A DNA stretch of 64,000 nt, from contig OW387136.1 in NCBI GenBank assembly GCA_936440205.1, forward strand, positions 14,418,788 through 14,482,787. The letters run 5' to 3'. The notes below the pieces were generated by a model, which saw only the letters and a program-made list of their open reading frames with translations, was not told the DNA's origin and did no database searches. Shown piece by piece: positions 34,207 through 47,700 of this stretch; positions within the stretch are counted from its first letter, which is position 1, and each line of letters starts with the position of its first letter. A program made the translations under genes and the position numbers. This stretch comes from Lepidonotus clava. Its lineage: Eukaryota; Annelida; Polychaeta; Phyllodocida; Polynoidae.

Positions 34207-34546
34207 CACCCTGTGTGAAGAAGTACCTCTACCCTTGGCTAGCAGATAACGAATAGTATTTGAATAACAACGACCAACAAACAGAATGAAGTAGTAAACA
34301 CAATCTTTATTCTATTAATCTTTTATCTCTTTCACACCCTGTGTGAAGAAGTACCTCTACCCTTGGCTAGCAGATAACGAATAGTATTTAAATAACAACG
34401 ACCAACAAACAGAATGAAGTAGTAAACACAATCTTTATTCTATTAATCTTTTATCTCTTTCACACCCTGTGGGAAGAAGTACCTCTACCCTTGGCTAGCA
34501 GATAACGAATAGTATTTAAATAACAACGACCAACAAACAGAATGAA
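34207..34546. repeat. 128-bp minisatellite, 2.7 copies
   Basis: Units begin with CACCCTGTG at 34207, 34335 and 34463, exactly 128 bases apart, and are almost identical. The third ends early, near 34546. The high identity indicates recent duplication. Confidence 0.95.
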
Positions 34547-35783
34547 TACATCAATCCAAGTAGATTGATTAATATCATCATCTCATGATCTGCCAAAAAA
34601 AAATTAAGATGTGAATTAATAATAATAAAAAAACTTAAATGAAAGGTATGTACAGACTACTGAAAAAGAAACTGAGAAACTAATTGATATACTTTCTATT
34701 TCGTCTATCTACTCTATTCCTCCACCTTCCTATTTTTTTTCTAAAAATACATCCCCAGAAATTGTTGAATCGATTGCGAATTCCCTGTAAGAAGACCGAA
34801 GTAGATGACATAACCAATGCCTGGGACAAATAGCCCTCACCCCTTCAATTTAGTACTATATACCATTGTCACATGTAGGTAGGGAGACCTAGATGTGTGA
34901 GTGAAAAGTCACTCCGTCTCGGTTCTAGGTGCATGGCACTTGGCAGTGCATGCCAAGTGCCCCTTCCCAAGCTCTGTGTGACAGCAGGAGTGATGGCAGC
35001 GGTCAGTAGAAAATAGTAGTATACTCATAGCCTACAGCCTACTGATAGTCCAATGCATTAGGGTCTTCAGTTTATTTAGGGATGACCATCGCTCATGTAT
35101 AAGTGAAACTTTGTAGCTATTTGCTTCTTGTTTGATTACGATTTTTCATGTGACTATGTTTCTGTTATAGAAAGGTAATAGCACTACTAAAGGTCCCTTT
35201 CAAGAGAGGAGAAAGTGCATTTGGAACTTGAATCCAAAATTTAACAAAAATCACTTGTTATATAGATCTATTTAACTCTTTCTCTTAATTTTGTCAAATA
35301 TGACAATAGTATATGAAATAACTCTCTATGATAGGTACACCATCTTGAGGACTGTGTAGTTATTAGGAAATACATGTCTGCTGATTCTAAACAATTCCCC
35401 TAATTCATTATGCTGGGTATATGCGGGTCTCCAATTCCAGCACGCCACATTGAAATTTTGCAGAAATCGTGATAGGTAGTTAGTAGTTCTTTTAACAAAG
35501 GCTTCTATGGGAGAAATGTGGTCATTTTGCTCTAATCCTTAAATTAGAATACTGCTCCAATTTTCCTACAGTAAGCGAGAAAAAGTTTGCAGTGGACCTC
35601 ATATATATATAACCTGTGATATCTACCCCTAATCCAGTGGTTGGCCCACTTCAAAATATCACAAGCGAGCAGTCAGTCCAAACAGATAATAACGATTTAC
35701 ATCGACCTGTCCCTCGTTATGGAAACCGGCCAAAACATCTTGGACTTACTCAGATAGTCTTCTTTCTTTACCCTATAGAAACC
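34547..35783. other. Upstream region of the membrane-protein gene
   Basis: No coding exon recognised. A small palindrome around GCACTTGGCAGTGCATGCCAAGTGC lies near 34935. The 5' UTR and promoter of the gene starting at 35784 should be here. A CCCTATAG acceptor-like sequence just before the start codon leaves open an upstream non-coding exon. Confidence 0.45.
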
Positions 35784-38700
35784 ATGGCAGGACCAGAACG
35801 CATCCATGAGTGGTTGGCTGAGAGCACGTTGGCTTTTGCAGGTAAGACGAAAAATCTGAATGGATAGATGGTAAGCTGTCCACTGTTGAAATTATCTTGG
35901 CTATTGAAAGTGTGATATATTTTCATTCTGATTTCTAATTAGTTATTATAGTCAGATGACTACTCATTTCAACAATCGAAAAAATGAAATCACTACAGAA
36001 AGGGAAATATGAAACTCGAAAGAGGGTAACTTATCGGCGTGAACAGGGCAACAAATATTTGTTTTATTATTGACTAAGCTTTAGAGCAGTCAGTCAAAAC
36101 AGAAAATGACATTAGAAAATGACTGTAAGAGGACTATTCATAAATACCTTTTTGGTTTTGAATCTGTCATTTTCCGTAACATTATTACATGTATTTGAGA
36201 TCCCTAGACCCATGTAATAAACATGGAATCTACTTCTGCTAGTCACTCAATCAATAATTTCTCCCCACTCTCTCTACACACACACAAACAGCCGCCACCG
36301 AGTTCCCATTCGGCCGCACCACTCTGCACGACCTCACTCTCGACGAGGACGAGGACTTCATGCCCAGCTCGTTGGGGAGTGACGATGATGACGACGATAT
36401 TATAGACTACCCCACCTCGGCCGCCACCCTCCGGCCCCCCGGCCCGGCGGGGGATGGAGGGCTGGGCGGGCCCCGACACCGGGACCCCGCCGGCGGGCCC
36501 CTGCCGGCCGACGGGGCAGGGGAGCCCGGGGGAGGGAAGGCCGGGGCCGGGAGAAGGGGGCCGGTGCTGGCCACGGACAGGCCGTTTTTGTACAGTGGAC
36601 GCCTCATGATGGTGGCTCTGCCCGGGTTGGCTTTGATTGTGTCGGTGGCTGGAGACTTGTGAGTAGTTTCTCTTGGTTGTATATGTCTTTTTTCTTTTAT
36701 CTCATCTTGGTGGTAATTGCATTGACGGTGTAACGTGTTTCGTCGCTAAAAAATAATCATATTTTGCATTAACAAATTTTAAGGTTGGTTGGTGACCGAA
36801 TTTTCCCGGATGCACCATCATTTTACTTATGGTGCTACAATTCAAATCCAAATCAAGAAGCATAAAACCTGATCAAACCTACAGGATATCTCAACTTTTT
36901 AAACAAAATTATCAATAAATTAGACAAGAACTTTTTTTAATGAACAATAGTGAACGAATCAAACGAGGTCTTGTAAAGCAAAACCCTCAGAACATGTACA
37001 CGTTGCTTATTGCTATGTATGAACAGAAAGCTGTATTTGCTATATCCTGTCTTATTTCAGATTAATTACAGTACTAAATATTGGAGCTATGTTGGTGTAC
37101 CTACTGCACGTGGCAGGGGTGAAAAAGAAGTAAGTCGCGTCAATTTTCATTCTAATAGCCTGTAGATTGTTACCAGAGTTTTAGAATGTCATGCTTTGTG
37201 AAAGTAATGAGCTAGTTTACTTCAACTTGAATATTCATATAATTAAGTATGCGTATCTAATTCACAACTTATCTAACAAGCTATTTTGGTCCTCTGTATA
37301 TATCTTTTATTTTCATTTCCAGAGCGTTGGTCGCTTACATTTTGACATTTGGATGCTGTCAGATTATTGTGATTTACTCGGCCCTTCCACTGTTATGGTA
37401 AGTTAAACATGTATATCTGATGTACTTATGTTTCTTCTTAAAAGCTTTTGATAAATTGATAAACTATTCATGTGATATGTACATACACATGCATAAATAC
37501 CAAATTCCAATTGATTTATATTTTCCTATTTTTGAAAGGAAACTTCAAGTATTTTTTGTCATGTCACGTTGGCATCTCTGGTGATAGATTGAAACCATGT
37601 GTACAATCAATCATGGCTATCTACCATAAATACAAAAATATTTTAATAATGCTTTTTCCAAAATTACTCAATTAAAAAAGTTAGTCTAACCAGTTTTTTA
37701 AGTCTGTTTGCTACAAACCATCAAAGATAAAGTTTTTTTTGTTTTTTTTTTATTCAGTTTATTTATTCAGACATAAAAGAAGTACAAATACTTGTTTTCA
37801 TTTCATACCTGAGTTGTTTCAAATTCTCCTATATAAGTTAGGAAACATTGTTTGTGGTTTCAGGCACACGGCATTAAACATCTTCCTAATCGGCCTACTG
37901 AACAGTTTCACCATTCTGACGGGGGCCTGGGGACTGCTCTTCTTTGACTACTTCAGGACCAGTGAGCCCGACCTGACACGAGTAAGGTTATCGGAAATTA
38001 TATGTTGATTATTTTTGTGTTGTTCTGGGAAAGCAGTGATTTACAATGCGGATCTTTTTTGGCGGAGACAGGATATACAGATTATTTAAACAGATCTTTG
38101 ATCTTGAATCTAAGTAGCCGGCTACTGCCTGAGCGATCTATCAACTTCCCACCCCATTTAAGACCGAAGGATAATCAAACAGCTAATAAAAATTTGTGAA
38201 ATATACTATATTTGCCTAGACAGGGGCGTTTGTATTACGTTTGGACATTGATATAAACTGTTAGAAAATAAAAATAGAATATGTGAAAATTCTTTAAAAT
38301 CAGAATTAAAAACCTCATTTCACCATTTTGATAGAAATGTGTCTATAATGATAATAAACTACCTGAAAATAGTTTAAGATCAGAATGTTAAAATCGCTCT
38401 TTTAGTTGATCGAGACGTGTCTGTTCGGCCTGTACCCGGCTATTAACGTGATCCTCGTCACCTGGATCATCGGGTCGGGCATCTCTCCGGTCGTCGCCCC
38501 CTATGGCCTCATCGCTATAGGGTAAGTCATAGCCAGAAAACAGAAATAATCGCCCACTTCTACAAATATGAGAATCAGTTTGCGATATAACTTTAAATGC
38601 AGGTAAACGGGATTCATTTGAAATATGATATATCGGTTGGCTATGAAAGATTGTATTGATATTTAGTTTAGGATTTTAGTGTATGTACAGATATTTTCCA

Positions 38701-41700
38701 GATGTGCAATTGTTTGAAGTTGTACACTGCTCATGGTCTATTATGAGGAGAGACTTATAAGCCTTGTATCCGCACAAAAAAGTGCGTGTACTAAATTTCA
38801 GCAGTCACCATTTTCTAAATCGAGGAGCAGTAAGCCCTCTTTTATGCAGCCATCCTTGGGGGATCGTAAAGGTGAACGCATAAGGGTGGCGGTTTATAAG
38901 AGGATGTATAATCTATTTAAAAGGCCTTTAATCGTCGAAAATCTTATTAACCCGTAAAGACTTTTCAGAGATTATTTTAGTTGTTCGTTTCCTAAACCGC
39001 TCAAAATGTTTGTAGTGAAACGAGAATTATTCTTATTTTTGATCTCATAACATATACACTGTACACATATATTTCTATTTCAGGTTTATGGTGCTACAGT
39101 TGTTCATGACGCCCACCCCATCTTCCTTCAACAAACCAAGCCCGAAGGATGCGGAGTTGGTCTACGTACTGGACAGTGCGGCGGTCGGGGCCATGGCGCT
39201 CGCCTACGCTGCGCTACCTCCTGGTGTCTATACCTACCTAACAGTGGTCAGGGCTCACCAGCCACTCCTCTCGGCCTACTTCTTGGTATGGGTTTATATA
39301 TACTCCTTTGACTTTTTCGGTATGGTTGGTTATTAGGGTTTTACACCGTATCGACATCTATGGTCATATCACAGTGAGAACAAGGTCTTGACAATTCTGT
39401 CTGTTTGATGATTGTATCTATGAAATGATCGTATCTATGAGAAGGTAGAGACCATACCCCTACACTTTTACCGAGGCAGGTGTTCTTTAACGTGCCGGGT
39501 CCCATAGGCAGCCTTTTCGGTATGAATGATATATATAATATGTAGGGTTTTCTTAACAAAGGCTCCTTAAAATGGATGTAATTGAATAAGCAATACTTCT
39601 TTAATGATGAGGTAATCCGTGCAAATGTATCTTAGGTCGCCACATATTTAATTTTTTTGGAACGGAGTGACACCAAATGGTATTTTCCTGGAATTAATCC
39701 ATTGATTTAGACCCTGCTAGTGACCCATATTTAAGGAAATGTGCTGACGTTTTGCTTGAATAAACCCTCTGTTAGGTAATTTTGCTTTACTAATTACTTT
39801 TATGTATATACAAAGAACGTGTAAGTTTCAGTGTAATAAATACGTATGGCTATATGACTGATGTGAATGATTTCTTGATTAACGTGAGGATTCCTCGATT
39901 AATGTGGGGGATTCCCCGATTGCTGTCAACATTAGGTTTTCATTCCACTATTAATTTAGGTGCTTTCTTCACGTAGGTGGAGTTGGCGTTCCTGAGCTGT
40001 CTCAGTACGTTTCTAGCAACTTTGATGAATCTCAGAGAGTTCTTAGAAATAGCAGGTAAGCACATCATTAATGTCTCAAAAACATTGTTTTTATATTTCC
40101 AATGTGAAAGTAAATTAGAAGCGGTATCTCAATCTTTTGACGTCAGAGATTGCTCATGTGTAGAATTCGAAATGTACTCCAACTGAAATAATTTGTAGGA
40201 AACTTTCGAAAGTTCTAGAATAACACACATTCATTACTAGTAAATTCTTCAGGTATGACACATGAAATGCATGTAAAATTATGCTTCAGTTTTCGTCCAT
40301 ACAGGTTTTGACTGAGAGCATCCTGTCATACAAAACATGAGTGTAAATTCCCTCCTCTGTAATGTTTAACATCAAATAAAACAATTTAAAATTCCATCGA
40401 CTTTCGAGTACTTAGACTCATTTATCCGTCATTTATACTAGAAAGGAAAATGAAGAAAGCAAACTATTATTTCTTAAAAAGCTATACAAAAAATTCACTG
40501 TTTTTTCTCAGGCCTGGAGTACAAGTACCTCCAGCGGGTGCGCTGGGCCTTCGGTCTGACGGCGCTCCTCCTCCTATCGGCCGTCCTCCACAAATACGGC
40601 TTCAGTTTCTACCTACTACCCTGGCTAACGTTAGGGCTGGCGCTCCACACGGGACACGGCTTCTTCTCCAGGCACCGGCAGTTTAAGGTGGAGAAAGTGT
40701 TTTTGTAAAAGAGATCTGAATATTTAATGTAGAGAATAATTATATAGGAGTAAAATATGGAATATATACATGTATATGACAAATTATGTGATATTGTATT
40801 ATGTTCACGTAAATGTCCATTTGATTTGGACTACTCTGAAGTCTCTACTTAATGGAATTAAATATTAAAAGAGCACTGATCCTTAATCTCCACCCCTCCC
40901 CCCGTAGCTACACTTTCGAGTTGATGTTTTGCTATTTTTTAAACGAGTTTTCTTTTCCTTCGATGCCCATTGGGGAAAACGAAATTTGGCGTGGAACTTC
41001 TCAAAATTGGATTAGATATACCCACAGGTTATACGTATCTTTGCGATAGAATATAACTCATTGATGTATGTTTTGTCTTATTCATTTACGAATCAATTCT
41101 TTTCATATTCAGACGAAAAGTGCTGCAGCTGCGTTGGTCCTCCTCTGTCTTTATTCCTTCATCTTTGGGAAACTGCCTTGGAAACTCGAGTATCCCTTTG
41201 ACATGGTTTTGAATTATTTTTCAACCAGTTATATCAATATATCTTTATTACATTGATATTACAAGATAACTAATTCATGTTGTTTTATTCAGTATACAAA
41301 TTATGACAAGTAATATCAAAATTTTTTGTTTTACTCACCAAATAAACAAACAATTGGGGTTCATTCATATCTACAGAAAGAGTGAATCTTTGTAGTAAAA
41401 GAATAAATAATATCACAGCTGCCAGGTATGCTTATGGCAGTAATCACTTTTTTCAAAGTATAGAAGTATAAGGAAGAATGTCTTAGTTGCCTCCTTGACT
41501 GTCAGACTCTACCTTAAGGGTAGTGGTTTCCACATCAACACGGTGCAGGCCCTGCTCTTTGTAAACGCCCTTCTCTGCGTGGCCTGTGTCTACGCCTCCA
41601 CTAACAGTGGGACCGCCCTCCTCGGCTGGCTCGTCACCCTACAGACCGTAGGTAAGAGAACCAATATTTGGGATCGTTTTGATATGTACATTTGAAAATA

Positions 41701-44700
41701 TTGATAAAATCTCCTCCCTCAGTTGAAGCTGGATAATGCTTATTCGGTCTGAACCTTTTTGCCGACTTTTATCCTATTTTCACTGTTACAATTACAGTGA
41801 AATTATGTTATAGCTGTAGCCCACCACCTTCTTCGGAATAGGGAACTAGTCATATCTTTAATTCATGTGGGTGTTTAGTATTCTTCTTACAGACAGTAAG
41901 TCTTTTTCCAGAACCCGGTGAAAGTGAAGCAAAAGTTAAACAGATAAGACTTTAGAGGGACATAAATAAACAAAGAACATGTTGATGTTTAATGATAATA
42001 TTATTTGCCGACCAAATCTGTATACCACAATTTGGAAAACCTGCTTGAGGTAATATTTCTAACCAGACATAAATTAAAGTTAAATCTACCCACAATTAAA
42101 TATAAATCCGTGGCTATCGTCAGGTTTGGTAGTAGCCGAGAAGCTGCTATGGGCCGGTCACCATTACCTGACGTCACTCTTGGTACTCAGTGCCATCACC
42201 GCCATCTACTTCATACTTAGGTAAGCCGCTTAATGTCTCCATTTTTTAGAGCACTCAACGTGTTCCTTGATACTTTCTTCAAGAACTTATAAAGGTCTTC
42301 CCGTATTTAATGGAATTGCATGTTTTTTTAATGTTGTTTATTCTCCGGGCTCGACCAATCAAACCCTTCGAATGTGTCTTACTCTAAGGAGTAAGGCATG
42401 GCTTTAAAAATATCTGAAACCAGCTTGTCTTTTTCGGTAGTCATAGGTACATTCATTGCCAGGAACTTTCTAGGTCTTTGGAGTCTATTTCCTGTTACTA
42501 GTGTCAATCTGCTTAGTTTTCCCCATAGAGTTAGCATAGGTGACTAAAACAAGATGGCCGACTCCAACTGTGTGTAAAGATTAAATGGATGATGTCAGGT
42601 TAAGCCCACTCAAGCCGCCGATTGGTGGCTCGATAAATTGTGAAATTGTGAACACGTGAAACACATGAAATAGGCACAGCCATACGGGAGGCATATCAAA
42701 ATATGTCTGCCTCATGGACGAGAAAGTGGCTTTATCATCACCTACTCCATATCCAGCCTATCAAAATGAAAATCATGTATAAATCTATGTTCTCATATCT
42801 CTCAGGCTCCTATATATTGTATAGTTTGATCATTTTCACATTAAAACTCAGATTTTCTAGGAATTCATACACATAACTTTATTCCAACTTCTTACTTTCA
42901 CAAATGAATAACCCAGAGATTTTGGTTTGCAAAACCACACTTTCCCCCTATTTAAATTAAATCTACTTTTTATACTTGTCAATGTTTTGGGTTTCGAAGA
43001 GAAGGATCCACACCTCCGCTATATTAATTGTCTTCTTATTACAATCTTTTCTGTAAGACAGTAACATCGGAGGAGAATTCCTTGTCTGGGCACCTGGGTA
43101 CCTGCATTAGGTTATCAGTGTAGCATGTTGGTAACTTTCTTGGCCAGTGGTGCCCGGCGTGTACACCAATAACCTACTGCTGGTACCCAGTGGCCCAGAA
43201 AAGTCGTTCTCCTCCTAATTAACATGCAGTACGTCTTTTTAGGTTAAATGTATTTATAATCATAAGCAGTCAGTGAATATTTACTGTGTTTACCCAAACT
43301 TAAGGCCGTATTCCACATACCGATTTTGCTGTCGATTTTGAAAATTGGCAGTCGGAATAAGGGTCAAAAATAGAATTGTTATATATCATAAGAAAGGTCT
43401 TATGATTTTCTTTCAAAGGATATATAGTACTAAGGATTAATACCATATTCAATTAAGAAAATCAACCAAACGCAAAATTGGCAGCTTCCATATCTGTGTG
43501 TGGAATACGGCTTTTATCTTCCTTAGCGAATTCCTAAATAAATCCTACTGCAAAAATTTCGACTTGACCTACTCCTATAGTTCATCCCCTACAATTGATT
43601 TGCTAGGACTATATACGATTCCATCTATTTCAGATTATTCCATGCTAAAAAGCTGTCATGGCAGGCTGCGTGTCTGTGTATCGCGGTCCATCTGACCAAA
43701 CTGACCAACTGCTGCGACTCGGTCATTCACCGGGGCGCAGCGTCCCCGGGGTCAGCGCTTTACGAGGACATCACATCATTACTACTCGGTCTACTATTTA
43801 CAAGAGCCCTGCTCTTTGAGAAAGATACCATTACATTTAAAAAGGTAATAGAAGATAAATGAGTCGTAGGTTTGAAAAGGTAATGAAAAATAAATGAGCT
43901 ATGTTCGTCAATAATCCAAAATTTAGTTGAATTTCACAAATGCAAAAAGTAACGAGTACCATGAGTTAAATAACAGTTTTTAAAGAAATCCGATTCTTCT
44001 GATTGTTCATAAATAGAAGCCGTAGAAATATGCAACTCCATACAGGACCTTTTTTTACTTGCCTCCCTTCTGCTTGGAGGTTCCATTTGTATTCCCTAGT
44101 TGACGCTGGGAACGTGGGTTCTTTTGAAATATTGAATTGTATAAATAGTCCTCTGGTATCGTAATGTTTACTCAGTTTCTGCTTATTTGACAGTGGCTGT
44201 CATACATGGTGGCCGGTATAGTGGTGCTGTCACTCGCCATGCCCGCCCTCCTATACAAGTCCTTTATCATCGTCTTCGGGACTGATCCTACGTTCTCAGA
44301 CCTCATGGGTAAGTATCTGTATCTAAAATGATGACTAAATAGAATTCCATTATCTTTTTTCCATCATTGCAGGGCTATTGCTTACCCTAGATTTCCTAGA
44401 TTTCTCTATATTTTATTAGCTTGCTCTATATTTCCCCTGTATGATCACTGTTTTCTAAATATTCATAATTGGGTAGTAATACTTAAAATATTCAACCATG
44501 CATAGAAATGCACCTGGCCCCAACACCCCTGACATACGTTGCTTTATGCACACAATTTCGTTGCAAATGACATTTCATTTCAATTACCGTGCCCATAAAA
44601 TGATGTGTGTAATATCGGTTTTTGAAATTGAGAAAGTGCGCCTAGAAAGCGTAATGGTGGATGCTCTGGCAAGTCTCCAGTAATGTAGATTGCAACGAAG

Positions 44701-47700
44701 TGAACCTAGTTATTTTTCTCTGAAGCTGTGGGGCTGTTATGCGCTGCTAGTCTGTAGGTAAAAAAAACCCATTAAATATATACTTTCTGTTATTTAAGCC
44801 GTGAGACAGTTGTTGGCCGCCAGTCTGTCAGTAACAAAAACTCCCAATAATATACATTTTCTCTCCTTTCAGCCGTGGGCCTGTTGTTAGCCGCCGGTCT
44901 GTCAGTCAAGTTGAGTCTACAGGGTGACAACGTCCACAGCTGGCTGGGGCTTAGTCATGTGGGTCCTACTGCTGTCGTCATGTCCGTCGTCCTCTTCCAC
45001 CTCAAACCAGAACCCATACTGAACTGGTAAGTACCCCGTGTTTGATCTTATACATTAGATATTCCTTTTCTCCTAAGATATAATGTGTCCTTAGGGTAAG
45101 AAGTATCACAGAATGCTATATTTCTCATCTGTTTCGCAAATGAAAGGGTCAGTTCTACCTCTTTTCCCTTTACTGTAGAACATAGATCTTTCTTTTTAGA
45201 TGATAAATATCTCCCCAATATTGAATCATTTGGGTACCGCTCTATATATATATAACATAAATATGTTTCAGTTAAAACTTTTTACTATATCATATTCATT
45301 CCCATATAAGAAAATCAATATAATGAAAGAAATGACCAATATAATTATGCTGAAATTGTATGAGACGTTTACATGTCAATACCTGTAACTTTAAATTCTT
45401 CAGGCACAGAAATGACATCACCCAAAATCCTATCACTTATATCTCTGACGTCTATAATGTTTGTTCTCAGGGAGGAGGGCAACAAGTGGCTTGTCATCAT
45501 AAACCTCGTGTCCTGTTTCCTCCTTGTGCCCATGGCGGCGCTGTCCAAGTCAAGCCTCGTTCTGACCCTCATTGGGTTGGCACTGGGTCTGCCGCTTGGA
45601 GTCTCTGTAGCTGTATGGGTAAGTTCAAACATGTTTAAAATCAAAACCCGCGTATAACAACTTACTTCCGTTTAATAAAACTGGAGTTAGACTTTACTCT
45701 CGACCAATCTCGATTTCTGTCTGAAGGTCAAAATAGAAAGTTAAAAGAACATAGAATTACAAATTTGGAGACTGTTAGGGGTGGGCGTAACCAGGAGCCC
45801 AGGAGCGCGAAGGCCATGATTGTCAGGTCCAGGGGCCTAACTAGCCAGTAGAAATCTATAGGTTATAACTGTACATTATCAGTTATCAAAATAGACTTAG
45901 AGTTTTCAACACTGACAAACCTTTACCTTGTAATTCAATTTCAGAATGAACAGTCGATTTTCAGACTTATTTCAACCACTCACTGAGCTAATGTTTCCAA
46001 TAATTATGTTGTTGTTTCAGATGTTACCTGGGGAGGTGGCTACAGTGGGGCTCCTCCTTAGCGGCCTCCTGGGAGCCGCCCTCACCTGTATTGGTCTCTT
46101 TGTGTGGCGACAGGTGGCAGCACTTGAGGCCAAACTCAGAACACTGTAAGTAGGCAATTGAAAATCAATTTCATATTTGTAAAAAGAAATATTAATATGT
46201 AAATAGATAAACAAACAGAAAAGTAAAAACCATAAATTTCAAGATTATCTTATGAACATTTTTCGAAATGTTGTTTGTTGGCAAAACAAATAACCTTTAG
46301 AATGTATTCAACTTGTACTCAAAACATGTATGTATTTCTTTTCCTTCAGACTTATTTTGGTGGCGGTAATAAACGTGGCCCTATTTATTCTGGACGACGA
46401 TGATGTCACAGAAAACGGGATGCCATCACACACCCTTCTCGCCGCCACAGTCTCCTCTACTATTGTAGCTTTAATACTCAAGTTACACTCCCAGAGAGAA
46501 AACGTAAGTGATTGTTATATCTGTGTGTCCCAACCTGTGCTAAAAGGTCCGATTTGTATGTTTATAGGAACTTTGAGGTATTTAGCGTTTATAGTCAGTT
46601 TTCTATATGACTTAAGCATTATGTACACGAATCCTTGAATATTGTGGTTTTCTTCAAACCCTCATATTCTATACCATATTGTATAACGCGGCTTCATTTG
46701 AATCTGAACATAACCTCATAATTGATTGAAGTCTCATCAATATTTCAATTTCAAAGTGCCCGAAAACTGTATCAGTCATTTATCAATTTCCACAATACAA
46801 TTGCAGTTTTGCCTTTATTGTGATATACCGAATTTAAAATGAACGGTCAAAATTAAAAGAAAATAATAAAACGACTGACCTTTTCTATTTATTTTTTTTA
46901 CACAGACAGATAACCTTAGTACATGCATATCCTTTTTCAGGACGTGGACCTGACGGCCATTAACCCCCCTGTGAACCGCCTGGCCCTGATCGGGAATACG
47001 TGCGCCGTGCTCTCCTACCTCCTCCTCTGTGTCTCCTGCCCCACCAAGCTCTGGGAACTCTGGGTGAGTACTCTTACTGGACATTATTGCCAATCACCAG
47101 GAATTTTTTGCTGAATAATTTCAACCTTACACACACTTTGAACCTTATTTCTGGGGTATTTTAGTATTACGGAGAAGAGTAGGTTTGGCATACATTTAAT
47201 TAATTTGATACTACCCAAATAACATGTTTTCATTCTAATATTTATTCTTTGTCTATTTTAGCAAAATTACATTCATTAATTGACTGAGTGAGAAACGACC
47301 TGTTTGAAAGTAGTTTTGGCATACATTTCATTAATTTGATACTACCCAAATAACATGTTTTCATTGTAATATTTATTCTTTGTCTATTTTAGCAAAATTA
47401 CATTCATTAATTTACTGAGTGAGAAACGACCTGTTTGAAAATCGGTATTCTTTTAATTGAATTTCATATGTTCACACATTTTGCGTTATACTTTTGGGCA
47501 ATGCTTATGGAATCATCTTTACAAAACTATGCGAAAAAGGTGATATAATGACACATTAATGACATCCGAGACCCCCCCCCCCCTCTCCCCTCCCCCTCTA
47601 CACACACAAAGTTAAATCTCAGTGAATTGCCTCATTTAGAGGCGAAATGACATTTCGCCTCTAGTTCTGGAATAATGAGAGAAAAAAATTGTTATTTGTG

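Noticed and set aside
45373-45470. Longer form of the membrane-protein exon beginning near 45403
   Set aside because: The acceptor there leaves the wrong phase after exon 15. The acceptor at 45470 restores the frame and gives a continuous hydrophobic segment.
45360-45657. Overlapping frames at exon 16 on both strands
   Set aside because: Only one frame agrees in phase with neighbouring exons; the others are shadows.
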